The position numbers and the translations under genes were made by a program. The notes beneath the pieces were generated by a model. The model had not been told where the DNA came from. It saw nothing but the letters and a program-made list of their open reading frames with translations, and did not search any database. From Azoarcus sp. (lineage in GTDB: Bacteria; Pseudomonadota; Gammaproteobacteria; Burkholderiales; Rhodocyclaceae): a stretch of DNA of 64,000 bases. Positions 1 to 8,992 of this stretch are shown piece by piece; position 1 is the first letter of the stretch; each line of letters starts with the position of its first letter. The stretch covers positions 1 through 64,000 of the forward strand of contig JAUVVG010000014.1 of assembly GCA_030604735.1 (NCBI GenBank), given 5' to 3'.

Positions 1-87
1 ATATATGCCGCCTGGTAGCGCGCACTTCGACGCTTTTGACACCTGACACCACTTGTTTTCCGGCTTATCGACTGCACCGGCCATCTC

Positions 88-114
88 GGGGTGGGCGTCG
101 AAGACGCCCACCCC
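88..114 (-). other. Strong GC hairpin downstream of infC
   Basis: Positions 88-99 pair perfectly with 103-114 around a GAA loop (12 bp stem). It lies between the infC stop and the left edge, where rpmI-rplT would be expected on the minus strand. No T-tract follows on either strand, so it is not a convincing intrinsic terminator. In other bacteria the infC-rpmI interval carries L20-binding RNA structure, and an RNA element of that sort is one possibility (inference). Confidence 0.4.
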
Positions 115-130
115 TCGAATTCTGTCGTGA

Positions 131-652
131 TCAGCGCGCCTTGCGCGGCCCGATCACCATCACCATCTGTCGCCCTTCCATCTTGGGCATCTGCTCGACC
201 ATCGCGATATCGTCGACGTCGGCCTTGATCCGTTCCAGCTGACGCATCCCGATCTCCTGGTGCGCCATTTCGCGCCCCCTGAAACGCAAGGTCACCTTGG
301 CCTTGTCACCATCGCCGAGAAAGCGTCTCAGATTGCGAAGCTTGATCTGGTAATCGTTCTCGTCCGTACCGGGACGCAGCTTCACTTCCTTGACCTGAAC
401 CTGCTTCTGCTTGGCCTTGGCTTCATGAGCTTTCTTCTGCTCCTGATACTTGAACTTGCCATAGTCCATGACCTTGCAGACGGGCGGCTGGGCCATCGGG
501 GCGATCTCGACCAGATCGAGCCCTGCTTCATCGGCGATGCTGAACGCCGCATTCAGGGACACGATGCCGAGCTGTTCGCCATCATCACCAACCAACCGGA
601 CTTCAGGCGCGTTTATCTCTCCGTTAACGCGCTGCTTCTTATCTTGAGCGAT
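131..652 (-). CDS. infC: Translation initiation factor IF-3
   Basis: IF-3 binds the 30S subunit, prevents premature 50S joining and proofreads initiator tRNA and start codon in the cytoplasm. The 173-residue product has the family's usual length. Its N-terminal domain is followed by the linker region [19 protein letters not shown] and the C-terminal domain with RFRGREMAH. The frame has no ATG, GTG or TTG at the correct N terminus; family alignment places the start at ATC (650-652), giving [19 protein letters not shown], with GGAGA (661-665) 8 nt upstream. A rare AUU/AUC start is the established basis of IF-3 autoregulation in other proteobacteria. The gene lies 29 bp downstream of thrS, the usual thrS-infC-rpmI-rplT order. 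A shorter TTG start at 595 would delete conserved N-terminal residues and is rejected. Confidence 0.96.
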   Translation of the reverse strand: MAQDKKQRVNGEINAPEVRLVGDDGEQLGIVSLNAAFSIADEAGLDLVEIAPMAQPPVCKVMDYGKFKYQEQKKAHEAKAKQKQVQVKEVKLRPGTDENDYQIKLRNLRRFLGDGDKAKVTLRFRGREMAHQEIGMRQLERIKADVDDIAMVEQMPKMEGRQMVMVIGPRKAR

Positions 653-681
653 GGTTTAAATCTCCATGACTGCCAAAAAAA

Positions 682-2601
682 TCAGACCGAGCCGCCCTTG
701 GCATCGATTTCCCGACGCCAGCGCTCGATCAACGAATCCAGGTTCATTTGGCCGAGGTCCTGGTTACCTCGCGCACGCACGGCCACCAAGCCTGCTTCCT
801 TTTCCTTCTCGCCGATGACGATCTGGTAGGGAAGCTTGTGCACGCTGTGCTCGCGGATTTTATAGTTTATCTTCTCGTTTCGCAAATCCGCTTCGACCCT
901 GAAGCCGGCCTTCTTCAATGTGGCGACCACACCCAGCGCATAGTCGGATTGCCCTTCCGAAATATTGAGCACCACCGCATGGACCGGCGCGAGCCACAGC
1001 GGCAACGCGCCGGCATAATGCTCGATCAGGATTCCGGTAAAGCGCTCGAGCGAACCGAACAAGGCTCGATGCAACATCACCGGGCGCTTGCGGGTGTTGT
1101 CCTCGGCCACATAGTGAATGTCGAAGCGCTCCGGCAGGTTCATATCCACCTGCAGCGTCCCGCACTGCCAGTCCCGCCCGATCGCATCGCGCAGCACGAA
1201 CTCGAGCTTGGGTCCGTAAAAGGCCCCTTCTCCAGGGAACAGCTCATACGCCATCCCCATGTGATCCAGCGCCGCCGCCAACGCACCTTCGAGCTTGTCC
1301 CAGGTCTCGTCGCTACCGATACGATTGTCCGGCCGGGTGGACAGCTTGATCCGGACATTCTCGAAGCCGAAGTCCTTGTAGATGTCCAGGATGAGTGCGA
1401 CGACGTCCTTGCACTCCTGCTCCATCTGCTCTTCGGTACAGAAGATATGCGCATCATCCTGGGTGAAGTGCCGTACGCGCATCAGACCATGGAGGGCCCC
1501 GGACGGCTCGTAGCGGTGCACCTTGCCGAACTCGGCCATGCGCAGCGGCAGGTCACGATAACTCTTCAAGCCCTGCGCGAACATCGACACCGCGCCCGGG
1601 CAGTTCATCGGCTTCAACGCGAAAACACGGTCATCTTCGGTCTGGGTCGTGAACATGTTCTGGCGATAGTTCTGCCAGTGCCCGGACGTCTCCCACAGAC
1701 CACGATCCATGACGTCCGGCGTATTGACCTCGACGTAACCCGCCTCTTCCTGCCGCAGACGCATGTAATTGATCAATGACTGGAACAAGGTCCAGCCCTT
1801 GGGGTGCCAGAACACCGCACCCGGCGCATTCTCCTGGAGATGAAAGAAACCGAGCAATTGACCCAACTTGCGATGGTCGCGCTTCTCGGCCTCTTCGATC
1901 ATGTGCAGGTAGGCCGCGAGCTCTTCCTTCTTCGCCCATGCCGTGCCATAGATCCGCTGCAACATCTCGTTCTTGGAGTCACCGCGCCAGTAGGCCCCGG
2001 CGACCTTGGTCAGCTTGAACACCTTGAGCTTGCCGGTCGAAGGCGCATGCGGACCGCGGCACAGGTCGATGAAATCGCCCTGGCGATAGAGCGAGACATC
2101 TTCGGCGGCCGGGATGGACGCGATGATTTCTGCCTTGTAGTGCTCGCCCTGCGCCTTGAAGAACTCGACCGCCTCATCGCGCGCCCAGACCTCCCGGGAA
2201 ACCGGGATATCGTCTTTGGCCAGCTCGGCCATGCGCACCTCGATCCTTTCCAGATCTTCCGGGGTGAACGGGCGCTTGTAGGCGAAATCGTAGTAGAAGC
2301 CGTTCTCGATGACCGGGCCGATCGTCACCTGCGCTTCCGGGAACAGTTCCTTGACCGCATGCGCCAGCAAGTGAGCGGTCGAATGGCGGATGATCTCCAA
2401 GCCCTCGGCCGTCTTGTCGGTGATGATCGCGAGCTCGACATCGGATTCGATGCGATGCGACAGATCGACCAACCGACCGCCGACCTTGCCGGCCAGAGCG
2501 GCCTTGGCCAGCCCAGCCCCGATCGAACCCGCGACTTCGGCGACCGTGACAGGATGATCGAAACTGCGAATGGAACCGTCGGGGAGGGTGATAGCTGGCA
2601 T
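682..2601 (-). CDS. thrS: Threonyl-tRNA synthetase
   Basis: Charges tRNA-Thr with threonine (class II aaRS, cytoplasm). The 639 residues match the family length. In order: N-terminal TGS domain (about 1-60), editing domain with the HSTAH motif (H73, H77) and the C181/H185 pair, then the catalytic core with the zinc ligands C334 (in MNCPGA), H385 and H511, all visible at their usual positions. Motif 3 follows around [11 protein letters not shown], and a C-terminal anticodon-binding domain begins near 540. The ATG start gives the typical [10 protein letters not shown] opening. It is followed closely by infC. It lies downstream of tRNA-Val on the same strand, separated by a terminator hairpin, so it probably has its own promoter in the gap. 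Confidence 0.98.
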   Translation of the reverse strand: MPAITLPDGSIRSFDHPVTVAEVAGSIGAGLAKAALAGKVGGRLVDLSHRIESDVELAIITDKTAEGLEIIRHSTAHLLAHAVKELFPEAQVTIGPVIENGFYYDFAYKRPFTPEDLERIEVRMAELAKDDIPVSREVWARDEAVEFFKAQGEHYKAEIIASIPAAEDVSLYRQGDFIDLCRGPHAPSTGKLKVFKLTKVAGAYWRGDSKNEMLQRIYGTAWAKKEELAAYLHMIEEAEKRDHRKLGQLLGFFHLQENAPGAVFWHPKGWTLFQSLINYMRLRQEEAGYVEVNTPDVMDRGLWETSGHWQNYRQNMFTTQTEDDRVFALKPMNCPGAVSMFAQGLKSYRDLPLRMAEFGKVHRYEPSGALHGLMRVRHFTQDDAHIFCTEEQMEQECKDVVALILDIYKDFGFENVRIKLSTRPDNRIGSDETWDKLEGALAAALDHMGMAYELFPGEGAFYGPKLEFVLRDAIGRDWQCGTLQVDMNLPERFDIHYVAEDNTRKRPVMLHRALFGSLERFTGILIEHYAGALPLWLAPVHAVVLNISEGQSDYALGVVATLKKAGFRVEADLRNEKINYKIREHSVHKLPYQIVIGEKEKEAGLVAVRARGNQDLGQMNLDSLIERWRREIDAKGGSV

Positions 2602-2676
2602 TTTCCGGCCTCGAAGCGAAATGGATACGGCTGTCAGAGAACGTCTTACAGAAAAGATTTCATGAAACTGCAGACG

Positions 2677-2707
2677 AAAAAAAAGTGCGGCCGAGCCGCA
2701 CTTTTTT
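2677..2707 (-). terminator. Intrinsic terminator after tRNA-Val
   Basis: The stem GTGCGGC/GCCGCAC is flanked by runs of A and T on both sides, so it can work in either direction. On the minus strand it sits downstream of tRNA-Val and upstream of thrS, and would stop the tRNA transcript before thrS. Confidence 0.85.
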
Positions 2708-2788
2708 ATGGAGCACTACTGCGGAGCCCGACTGTTCAGTTTCCGGCTGCGGTAGTAGTTCGAAACATTGCTTCTTGCTCCAGAGTGT

Positions 2789-2865
2789 TGGTAGGCGCGA
2801 TTGGACTCGAACCAACGACCCCCACCATGTCAAGGTGGTGCTCTAACCAGCTGAGCTACGCGCCT
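2789..2865 (-). tRNA. tRNA-Val (anticodon GAC)
   Basis: Read on the minus strand, the 77 nt fold into a full cloverleaf: acceptor AGGCGCG paired with CGCGCCT, D-arm GCTC...GAGC, anticodon stem CCACC/GGTGG with loop TTGACAT (anticodon GAC, decoding GUC/GUU), T-arm with GTTCGAGTC-type loop, discriminator A, and a genomically encoded CCA (2789-2791). Confidence 0.97.
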
Positions 2866-2879
2866 GCTAAGAGCCGCGA

Positions 2880-2907
2880 ATTATAATGATTCGGCGACCA
2901 GTGTCAA
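2880..2907 (-). promoter_or_regulatory. Consensus sigma70 promoter of tRNA-Val
   Basis: On the minus strand TTGACA (2902-2907) and TATAAT (2880-2885) are separated by exactly 16 nt. Both hexamers are perfect matches. The -10 box ends 14 nt before the mature tRNA 5' end, the geometry expected for a strong stable-RNA promoter. Confidence 0.9.
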
Positions 2908-2936
2908 AACTTTTTCAAAGATATTTTCGCAGTGCA

Positions 2937-3716
2937 TCACCAGGCATCCAGGTAGACCTTCCAGTGCGGTGCTTCGATCCGTTGTAGCGACTCGCGAACC
3001 AATACCACCTCGGCATCGTGCGCCGCCTTGTCGAGGTGGCCCCGCATCAGCTGGAACCCGAGATAGACGAGGTAGGTATTGACCACGTCGGTCTCGCAGT
3101 AATCCCGGATCTCGGCGACGCGGCCATCCTGCCAGGCCTGCCACACCGCACCGCCATCCATCCCGAGCTTGCCCGGATAACCCATCAGCTTGGCCATCTC
3201 GTCCAGCCGGGCACTGGCCCGCGGCTGATACATCGCGAGCAAATCCATCAGATCGAGATGACGGTTGTGATAGCGGCTGATGTAGTTGTTCCACTTGAAA
3301 TCGCGGGAATCGTTGTAATCCCCATCGCCCTGATCCCAGTAGCGGGGGGCGCTGACGCCATGAATCAGCCCGCGGTAGTGCAACACCGGTAGATCGAACC
3401 CGCCGCCGTTCCAGGAAACGATCTGCGGCGAGTAGCGCTCCACGCCGTCGAAAAAGCGCTGGATGATTTCGCCCTCCCCGCAATCGGGCTCGGAAAGCGA
3501 AAACACCTTGAACTGGTTCGCGTTGCGCAACACGCAGGATATCGTGACCACGCGCTGCAGGTTGTGTTGCAGGAAGTCCGAACCATTGCCGGCACGACGC
3601 TGCTGAAACGCGAACTCGGCCACCTCGAAATCGGAGAGTTCGGCCGGAAGCCCGTTCAGTGCGCGTATCCCCGCGACATCGGGAATCGTCTCGATGTCGA
3701 ATACAAGTACGGTCAT
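2937..3716 (-). CDS. Predicted 3'-5' exonuclease (PolB exonuclease-like)
   Basis: The 259-residue cytoplasmic protein resembles the stand-alone exonuclease domain of B-family DNA polymerases (PF10108-like). The DEDD motifs are visible: LVFDIETIPD near the N terminus (ExoI), SWNGGGFDLPVL in the middle (ExoII), and the later segment DYCETDVVNTYLVYL (ExoIII). A role in DNA proofreading or repair is inferred. The ATG at 3714-3716 is chosen because the polypeptide then starts MTVLVFDIET; upstream codons in the same frame are Arg/Gly/Pro-rich overlap with ydbL. The start overlaps the ydbL stop as TAATG, so the gene is the last member of the ydbH-ynbE-ydbL operon. Confidence 0.88.
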   Translation of the reverse strand: MTVLVFDIETIPDVAGIRALNGLPAELSDFEVAEFAFQQRRAGNGSDFLQHNLQRVVTISCVLRNANQFKVFSLSEPDCGEGEIIQRFFDGVERYSPQIVSWNGGGFDLPVLHYRGLIHGVSAPRYWDQGDGDYNDSRDFKWNNYISRYHNRHLDLMDLLAMYQPRASARLDEMAKLMGYPGKLGMDGGAVWQAWQDGRVAEIRDYCETDVVNTYLVYLGFQLMRGHLDKAAHDAEVVLVRESLQRIEAPHWKVYLDAW

Positions 3717-4138
3717 TACTTCTGAACCCAGCCGCCCGCTCCCTGAACCCACCAGCCCGGCTGGGCCCGGTCGATCCAGCGCTGTGCGAAGGTACGGCGC
3801 ACATCGCCCTCCCATTCCGGATGCCCGTTGGCGCGCGCGATCTCGCGGTACAGCGCGGCTCGGTCCGCATTCTCCGCCGCGACCAGCGAGTTGACCTGCG
3901 CACGTTGCGCCAGAGGAACGCTATTGGCGTCGCGCAGAGAGATCGTGCCGTCATTGGCGATCCCGACCGCGCCGGAGGCATAGAGCGGTCCCAGTTGCGC
4001 ATGGCGTTGCTGCATCGACCCTTGAAGCGCCGCAATCGCGGGCGTATTGATCTCGAGATTGCCCTGAGCCTGGACCAAACCGGCCATCGACACCCACAGC
4101 ATCAGGCACACGGCACGCAACACGATTGCGACTCTCAT
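3716..4138 (-). CDS. ydbL: YdbL family periplasmic protein (DUF1318)
   Basis: The 140-residue product has a Sec signal peptide (hydrophobic core about residues 5-20, predicted cleavage after VQA) and the DUF1318 body with the RDANSVPLAQR and EVAR-like helices typical of YdbL. In E. coli YdbL works with lipoprotein YnbE and AsmA-like YdbH in phospholipid transport across the envelope, apparently as a periplasmic partner of YnbE. The same three genes are adjacent here, in the order ydbH, ynbE, ydbL. The start overlaps the ynbE stop (ATGA), indicating translational coupling. Confidence 0.88.
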   Translation of the reverse strand: MRVAIVLRAVCLMLWVSMAGLVQAQGNLEINTPAIAALQGSMQQRHAQLGPLYASGAVGIANDGTISLRDANSVPLAQRAQVNSLVAAENADRAALYREIARANGHPEWEGDVRRTFAQRWIDRAQPGWWVQGAGGWVQK

Positions 4139-4320
4139 TTGCTCTCTCCTGTAGCGTCGTCCGCGGCCGGTCGCGATTCACGCAATTGCCACACTTCGTC
4201 GATGATCCGGTCAGCCGCTTTTTCGGCAGCTGCAGCCGGGAAATAGATGTTGATGGTCACGCACCCTGCGCTCGCCACCAGGATCCCCGCGATCAATGCC
4301 ACCGTTCTCGTTGTCATCAT
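4135..4320 (-). CDS. ynbE: YnbE-like outer-membrane lipoprotein
   Basis: This 61-residue lipoprotein has a signal sequence ending in the lipobox LVASAGC, followed by the family's short VTINIYFPAAAAEKAADRIIDEVW stretch (only its core is named). YnbE of E. coli is proposed to stack beta-strands onto YdbH to complete a hydrophobic bridge to the outer membrane. Two adjacent ATGs (4318-4320 and 4315-4317) are equally possible starts; an upstream extension would precede the signal peptide and is rejected. It follows ydbH by 117 bp and overlaps ydbL. Confidence 0.87.
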   Translation of the reverse strand: MMTTRTVALIAGILVASAGCVTINIYFPAAAAEKAADRIIDEVWQLRESRPAADDATGESK

Positions 4321-4437
4321 GCTCTCGCCTTGTTCATGTCTGTCCGCCCTAAAGACGCCGCAGCGCGGGGAGGGCTCACCGCCCATCCACTTTCTCCGCA
4401 CCTGCCAGGCCTTTGCACAATCAACGTGCGAGATGGC

Positions 4438-6522
4438 TCATTCGATGACCGGCGACGCGTTGGACTCGATGACCCGCTGCAGCCGATCCAGCAACTCGTC
4501 CCAATCGACAAGCCGATTGTAGCCGATGACATTCAGCGCCGGGATGCCACCCCCACGAATGATTCTGAAGCCGCTTGCCGGGTCGGACTTGTCGCCCGTA
4601 TCCAGGCCGCTCATCCGACACACGCCGACCTCCAGCCTGCATGACAAGCCAATTTCACTGTAACCGAAGCTGTCGAAGAATCCGAGAAAACCACGCTGCA
4701 ACACAGCCACGGCACCAGCCCCGCCCAACGCACCGATGTTCTGCACCGCGCGCTGACTGATCCGTTTCGGATATCGCCCCGGACTGCTGCGCACACTGGC
4801 GTCGAATCGAACCGGCTTCCACCGGACCAGTTCCAACCCGTGAATATCCGCATCAATAAACCCGGTGACACTGCCGAAGGCGAAGGTCTTGGTCAGCATG
4901 CCGAGATCGAGATTCCTCGCCTCCACTTCGGCGAACACGTGTGCAGCGACGCCGAACGCCTCCAGCAACTGCAGTCTCGTCACCCACAGATACCCGTCAA
5001 AAACCGAGATTGCGAGCGCACCATCAAGGCTCACCTCGCCGGGCGAGATGCGAAGGCCGGGCAAGGCGGCCGAGAGCCGCCCCGACATCTGCGGCAAACC
5101 GACCGCGGTCGTCAGCAACTCCATCGAAATCGGCTCGACGACCACCCCTCCGCCACCTGCCCATCCCGTTTCATTGCGCTGCATTGCCAGATCCGTGACG
5201 ACCAGCCTGCCATCGAGCACCGGAATGGACAGGGACTCGATCGAAACGCTACGGTCCTCCACGTTCGCTTCGAGCATAAAGCCGTTCAGAATCAGTTTCT
5301 TCCAATGCCCTCCGCCAACATCGAGCGAGACCCGGGTTTCGGTGTCGCTTCGCCAGGGGAGGACGCCGGTGACCGGGCCAAGGCCTACATCGGGATCATC
5401 GAGCGCCAGCGAAGCGTGGTCCAGCGCAGCGTCAATCGCGACGATGCTGCCGTCCACAATCTGCAGCCCGGCACTCATCCGGCCGCCGAATCGAACCGCC
5501 GACACCCGCTCCGGTGCTATCAGCGGGGTGAGAAAACGCGGCCCCACCACCGCCAAGTCGGCATCTGCGAGGGAAAGCGCCAGACGTTCGATATGAAGCG
5601 GATCGAGATCGAACACCCCGTTCGCTTCCAGCGAGCGAAAGCCATCGAGGCTCAACGAGGCGCGTTCGAGAATCAGATGTTTCGGGCTGAACACACCGAC
5701 CGCCGACAAGCTCGCCCCCGACTCGAGATACAGCGGGTGAAGATAGGCGGCTCCCGCCACCCAAGAGAGTGTCCCGTCGAAACGCCAGGCCCCGCCCGTG
5801 AGGCGGGCCCCGATATCAAGTTCGAGACCGAGCTCCTCTGCCGCTTTCAGCCCGGTCGGATCGGAAAAACGGCCATCCCGGATCTGCCCGGTGACCCGCA
5901 GCGCGCCTGCCCCGGGCGCCAGATCCATGCGCCCATCGAAGCGGCCGCCAGGACCGAGTTCAGCCAGCCAGGGCAACCACGCGGCGCTGCGCGCCAATGA
6001 GATCTGTCCGAGCGTGAGGACCACCCCGCCGTCTGCACGCAGGCTCACATCCACCGACTCGTCCTGATCCGATCGAAGACGTAGCCATCCACTTTTCTTG
6101 TCTGGATCGAAGGACAGCGCAATCGTGACCGGCTCGATCACACCGGGCAGCCGCAGCCGACCACTATCGCACCGTATCCGGCCTTCGGCGAGCACGAACT
6201 GGCTGCACTCCAGCTCGAGATCGCTCCAGACCCGTTCGCCGAACCGGACACGCCCGAGCGCGATGCGGGCGGTCGAGCCCTCCGCACCGATGGCAATGGA
6301 TACGCGATGCAGCGAAAAGGAAGGATGATCGACGCTTGCGAGATCAAGCCGGACCGACGTTGCGGCGGTCAGCGACCCGGAAGGCGTGATCGCCACGAGA
6401 ATAAGCAGCAGTACCAGCGGCAGCGCGCGCGCCCATACACGGGCGCTGGTCGCTGCTAGATCAGCCAGGGAATACGCCGGTGGATAGATAGCGGTCACCA
6501 CGATCGCAGACGATGGAAACAA
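4438..6522 (-). CDS. ydbH: YdbH-family AsmA-like intermembrane lipid transport protein
   Basis: The 694-residue protein has one N-terminal membrane anchor (about residues 33-50, LPLVLLLILVA) and a long periplasmic region of beta-rich repeats. It ends in the C-terminal YdbH signature around IGALGGAGAVAVLQRGFLGF and FSYSEIGLSC-like residues, close to the end. YdbH, YhdP and TamB are AsmA-like proteins that move phospholipids to the outer membrane in E. coli. The product is clearly shorter than the E. coli protein (about 880 residues), so it may have fewer repeat units. The annotated ATG lies 62 bp inside the end of cysM; internal GTG codons around residues 8-9 could be the true start. Identity is strengthened by the adjacent ynbE and ydbL. 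Confidence 0.85.
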   Translation of the reverse strand: MFPSSAIVVTAIYPPAYSLADLAATSARVWARALPLVLLLILVAITPSGSLTAATSVRLDLASVDHPSFSLHRVSIAIGAEGSTARIALGRVRFGERVWSDLELECSQFVLAEGRIRCDSGRLRLPGVIEPVTIALSFDPDKKSGWLRLRSDQDESVDVSLRADGGVVLTLGQISLARSAAWLPWLAELGPGGRFDGRMDLAPGAGALRVTGQIRDGRFSDPTGLKAAEELGLELDIGARLTGGAWRFDGTLSWVAGAAYLHPLYLESGASLSAVGVFSPKHLILERASLSLDGFRSLEANGVFDLDPLHIERLALSLADADLAVVGPRFLTPLIAPERVSAVRFGGRMSAGLQIVDGSIVAIDAALDHASLALDDPDVGLGPVTGVLPWRSDTETRVSLDVGGGHWKKLILNGFMLEANVEDRSVSIESLSIPVLDGRLVVTDLAMQRNETGWAGGGGVVVEPISMELLTTAVGLPQMSGRLSAALPGLRISPGEVSLDGALAISVFDGYLWVTRLQLLEAFGVAAHVFAEVEARNLDLGMLTKTFAFGSVTGFIDADIHGLELVRWKPVRFDASVRSSPGRYPKRISQRAVQNIGALGGAGAVAVLQRGFLGFFDSFGYSEIGLSCRLEVGVCRMSGLDTGDKSDPASGFRIIRGGGIPALNVIGYNRLVDWDELLDRLQRVIESNASPVIE

Positions 6523-7351
6523 TCACCGCATTCTCCACTGTCTCCGCGATCCGCAATGCGACATGCATCGCTCCGCCGGCAGAAATCCCGGCGAAGATGC
6601 CTTCTTCCCGGGCGAGACGCCGGGTCATTTCCTCGGCTGCGGCCTGGCTCACATACTCGATGCGGTCAACCCAGGTCTTGTCGTAGATGATCGGCAGATA
6701 GGCCTCGGGCCATTTGCGGATGCCGGGTATCTGCGAACCCTCCTCGGGCTGGCAACCGATGATCTCGATGGCTGGATTCTTCTCCTTGAAAAAACGCGAG
6801 CAACCCATGATGGTACCGGTCGTCCCCATGCTGCTGACGAAGTGGGTGATCCGGCCCCCGGTCTGCTCCCAGATCTCTGGTCCGGTGCCTTCGTAATGCG
6901 ACAGTGGGTTATCGGGATTGGCGAACTGATCGAGAATGACCCCCTGACCCTCGTCCTGCATCCGGGTCGCGACATCGCGGGCCAGTTCCATCCCGCCATC
7001 CTTTGCGGTCAGCACCAGCTCCGCACCGAAGGCCCGCATGGTCTGGCGGCGTTCGACGCTCTGGTTCTCCGGCATCACCAGCACCATGCGATAACCGCGC
7101 ATCGCTGCCGCCATCGCCAGCGCGATACCGGTGTTGCCACTGGTCGCCTCGATCAGCGTATCGCCAGGCTTGATGTCGCCCCGTGCCTCGGCACGCACGA
7201 TCATCGACAACGCCGGCCTGTCCTTGACCGAGCCGGCCGGGTTATTGCCCTCCATCTTGCCGAGAATGACGTTGTTCCGTCCGGCGTCGATACGCTTCAT
7301 CCGGACCAGCGGCGTCTTGCCGACGGTGTCTTCCAGGGTCATGTAATCCAT
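6461..7351 (-). CDS. cysM: Cysteine synthase B (O-acetylserine sulfhydrylase)
   Basis: A PLP enzyme that makes cysteine from O-acetylserine and sulfide (the CysM form also accepts thiosulfate in E. coli). The 296 residues match the family. Lys43 in NPAGSVKDRP is the PLP lysine, and the TSGNTG loop that binds substrate carboxylate follows at about residue 70. The start MDYMTLEDTVGKTPLV is the family's usual opening; upstream codons in the frame are a Gly/Pro-rich overlap with the lapB tail. It lies 66 bp downstream of lapB on the same strand, a common arrangement in Betaproteobacteria. Confidence 0.95.
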   Translation of the reverse strand: MDYMTLEDTVGKTPLVRMKRIDAGRNNVILGKMEGNNPAGSVKDRPALSMIVRAEARGDIKPGDTLIEATSGNTGIALAMAAAMRGYRMVLVMPENQSVERRQTMRAFGAELVLTAKDGGMELARDVATRMQDEGQGVILDQFANPDNPLSHYEGTGPEIWEQTGGRITHFVSSMGTTGTIMGCSRFFKEKNPAIEIIGCQPEEGSQIPGIRKWPEAYLPIIYDKTWVDRIEYVSQAAAEEMTRRLAREEGIFAGISAGGAMHVALRIAETVENAVIVSIVCDRGDRYLSTGVFPG

Positions 7352-7417
7352 AATCGTTCTCTCGTTGATGCGTCCCGGACCGGCTCCAGGGCACGCGCCT
7401 GCCACCGCTGGCAGCCT

Positions 7418-8593
7418 TCACGGAACCAGATCGAACTCCTCGCCCCGTCTCGGCGGATAGGTCTCCCAGCCGCCGCAGGCCGGGCAACGCCACTGGAACT
7501 GTCTTGCCTTGAAACCGCAGGCATCGCAGTGATAGCGTGCCACGCGACGGGTATGGCCGTGAATCAGTTGCCGTACCAGATCGACATCGCCGCGTTGCTC
7601 AGCCGTGGCGGTCAGCGAAGCCGCCTCCAGCAGCTTCTCGAGTCCTAACAGGGTCGGGTTGCGGCGCAACTCTTCCCGTACCAGATCATAGGCTGCTTTC
7701 GCTCCGTTTCGTTCGAGTTCCCAGCGAAACACCTCGTCGAGCAGATCCAGCGACGCATGCCGATTGAGCCAGGAGCGCAACAGGATCTGGCCCTGCCCTA
7801 TCCTGCCCAGTCGTCCAAAAGCCTTCATCAAGTCTTCCGCGACCAGCGACAGATAAACCGGGTCCTGATTCTCGACCCGCTTCCAGGCTTCGATGGCCGC
7901 CTCGTCCTGGCCTTCTGCAGCGAGCAGCTGGCCAAACAGCAGACTCGCGCGCACGCAACGAGGATTGATGGACAAGGCCTGCTCGATGGCATGCCTGGCA
8001 TCCTGATTGCGTGATTCGGCCAGCGCCACGGTCGCCAGTTCGCAATGGAAGTTCGACACTTCCTTGCGCCAATGCACGCTCTCGTGGTCCGGCAGGGATT
8101 GGGCGATCTCGATCGCCTTGGCCCATTCCTTTTCCTGTTGGTAGATCTCGAGCAGATAACGGGTGGCATCGTCGTTGTGGGATGTCCCGCGCAGTTTCAC
8201 GAAGACATCCTCGGCACGATCGAGCAAGCCGGCCCGAAGATAATCCTGCCCGAGGGCGGCCAGCGCGGCGAGTCGCTGCGCGTCCGACAAGTCCTCCCGG
8301 CTGACCAGATTCTGATGCATGCGGATCGCCCGGTCGGTCTCGCCTCTGCGCCGGAACAGACTTCCGAGCACGAAGTGCAGTTCGACCGTCTGCGGATCGA
8401 TCTTGACCGCTTCCATGAACGAATCGACCGCCTTGTCCTGCTGCTCGTTGAGCAGGAAATTCAGGCCGTTGAGATAGGACCGCGGCAAGGCGCGCGATTC
8501 GCGCACGACCTGCCGGATGTCGATACGCGCCGCGACCCAGCCCAGGGCAAAAAACAGCGGCAGGGCCAACAGCCACCAGAACTCGATTTCCAT
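7418..8593 (-). CDS. lapB: LPS assembly protein B (TPR and rubredoxin-like domains)
   Basis: LapB (YciM) is an inner-membrane TPR protein that controls LpxC proteolysis by FtsH and so tunes lipopolysaccharide synthesis. The 391-residue product shows the N-terminal membrane anchor (about 5-22), a series of TPR helices from about residue 35 to 330, and a C-terminal rubredoxin-like zinc knuckle with two CxxC pairs (HCDACG and RCPACGG). All diagnostic parts are present. It starts 4 bp after the lapA stop, so lapA and lapB are co-translated. Confidence 0.96.
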   Translation of the reverse strand: MEIEFWWLLALPLFFALGWVAARIDIRQVVRESRALPRSYLNGLNFLLNEQQDKAVDSFMEAVKIDPQTVELHFVLGSLFRRRGETDRAIRMHQNLVSREDLSDAQRLAALAALGQDYLRAGLLDRAEDVFVKLRGTSHNDDATRYLLEIYQQEKEWAKAIEIAQSLPDHESVHWRKEVSNFHCELATVALAESRNQDARHAIEQALSINPRCVRASLLFGQLLAAEGQDEAAIEAWKRVENQDPVYLSLVAEDLMKAFGRLGRIGQGQILLRSWLNRHASLDLLDEVFRWELERNGAKAAYDLVREELRRNPTLLGLEKLLEAASLTATAEQRGDVDLVRQLIHGHTRRVARYHCDACGFKARQFQWRCPACGGWETYPPRRGEEFDLVP

Positions 8594-8597
8594 CCTG

Positions 8598-8909
8598 TCA
8601 GGCGACCCCGCCGCTCTCGCCCGCGACGGTCAAGGGCTGGCCTTCGGCTTCCCGTCGGGTTCGATCCGACTTGGCCAGCGCCTTCTTCAGGCGTCCGATC
8701 TCGCGCCGGTAACGTAGCAGCGATGCGAAAGTGGCGGTCACCCCGAGCACCGCACCCGCTGCAAACGCGGCCAGTATCACGAAGACCAGCGGCATCTGCC
8801 ATTCACTGCCAAAGAAGAAGTTCAGCGTCACCAGTTGATCGTTCTTCACTGCGAAACCAAACAGCAGGAAGAACAGCAGCAGTCTCAGAATCCACATCAG
8901 AATGCGCAT
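8598..8909 (-). CDS. lapA: LPS assembly protein A (DUF1049)
   Basis: The 103-residue inner-membrane protein has two transmembrane helices (about 3-20 and 42-65) and a basic cytoplasmic coiled-coil tail with RYRREIGRLKKALAKSD. This matches LapA (YciS), the usual partner of LapB. The ATG at 8907-8909 starts the protein at MRILMWILRL; earlier codons in the frame fall in the terminator region after ihfB. It is likely transcribed by readthrough from ihfB or from a promoter in the short gap. Confidence 0.92.
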   Translation of the reverse strand: MRILMWILRLLLFFLLFGFAVKNDQLVTLNFFFGSEWQMPLVFVILAAFAAGAVLGVTATFASLLRYRREIGRLKKALAKSDRTRREAEGQPLTVAGESGGVA

Positions 8910-8933
8910 AAGCCAGTAGTCTCCCTTAAGACC

Positions 8934-8961
8934 AAAAAAAAGGCGGCCTATGCCGCCTTCA
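8934..8961 (-). terminator. Intrinsic terminator between ihfB and lapA
   Basis: On the minus strand the stem AAGGCGGC/GCCGCCTT, with a 4-nt loop, is followed by eight T residues. It sits 32 bp after the ihfB stop and 25 bp before the lapA start, so it separates or attenuates the two transcription units. Confidence 0.88.
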
Positions 8962-8992
8962 GGAATCCAGCAACCATCCAATGATCGCGCGG

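Noticed and set aside
88-114. Intrinsic terminator after infC
   Set aside because: The stem is strong but no T-tract follows on either strand, and rpmI-rplT normally continue the operon.
2881-4035. A 384-codon minus-strand frame over the exonuclease and ydbL genes
   Set aside because: Out of frame with two well-supported genes; Arg/Ser-rich with no family signal.
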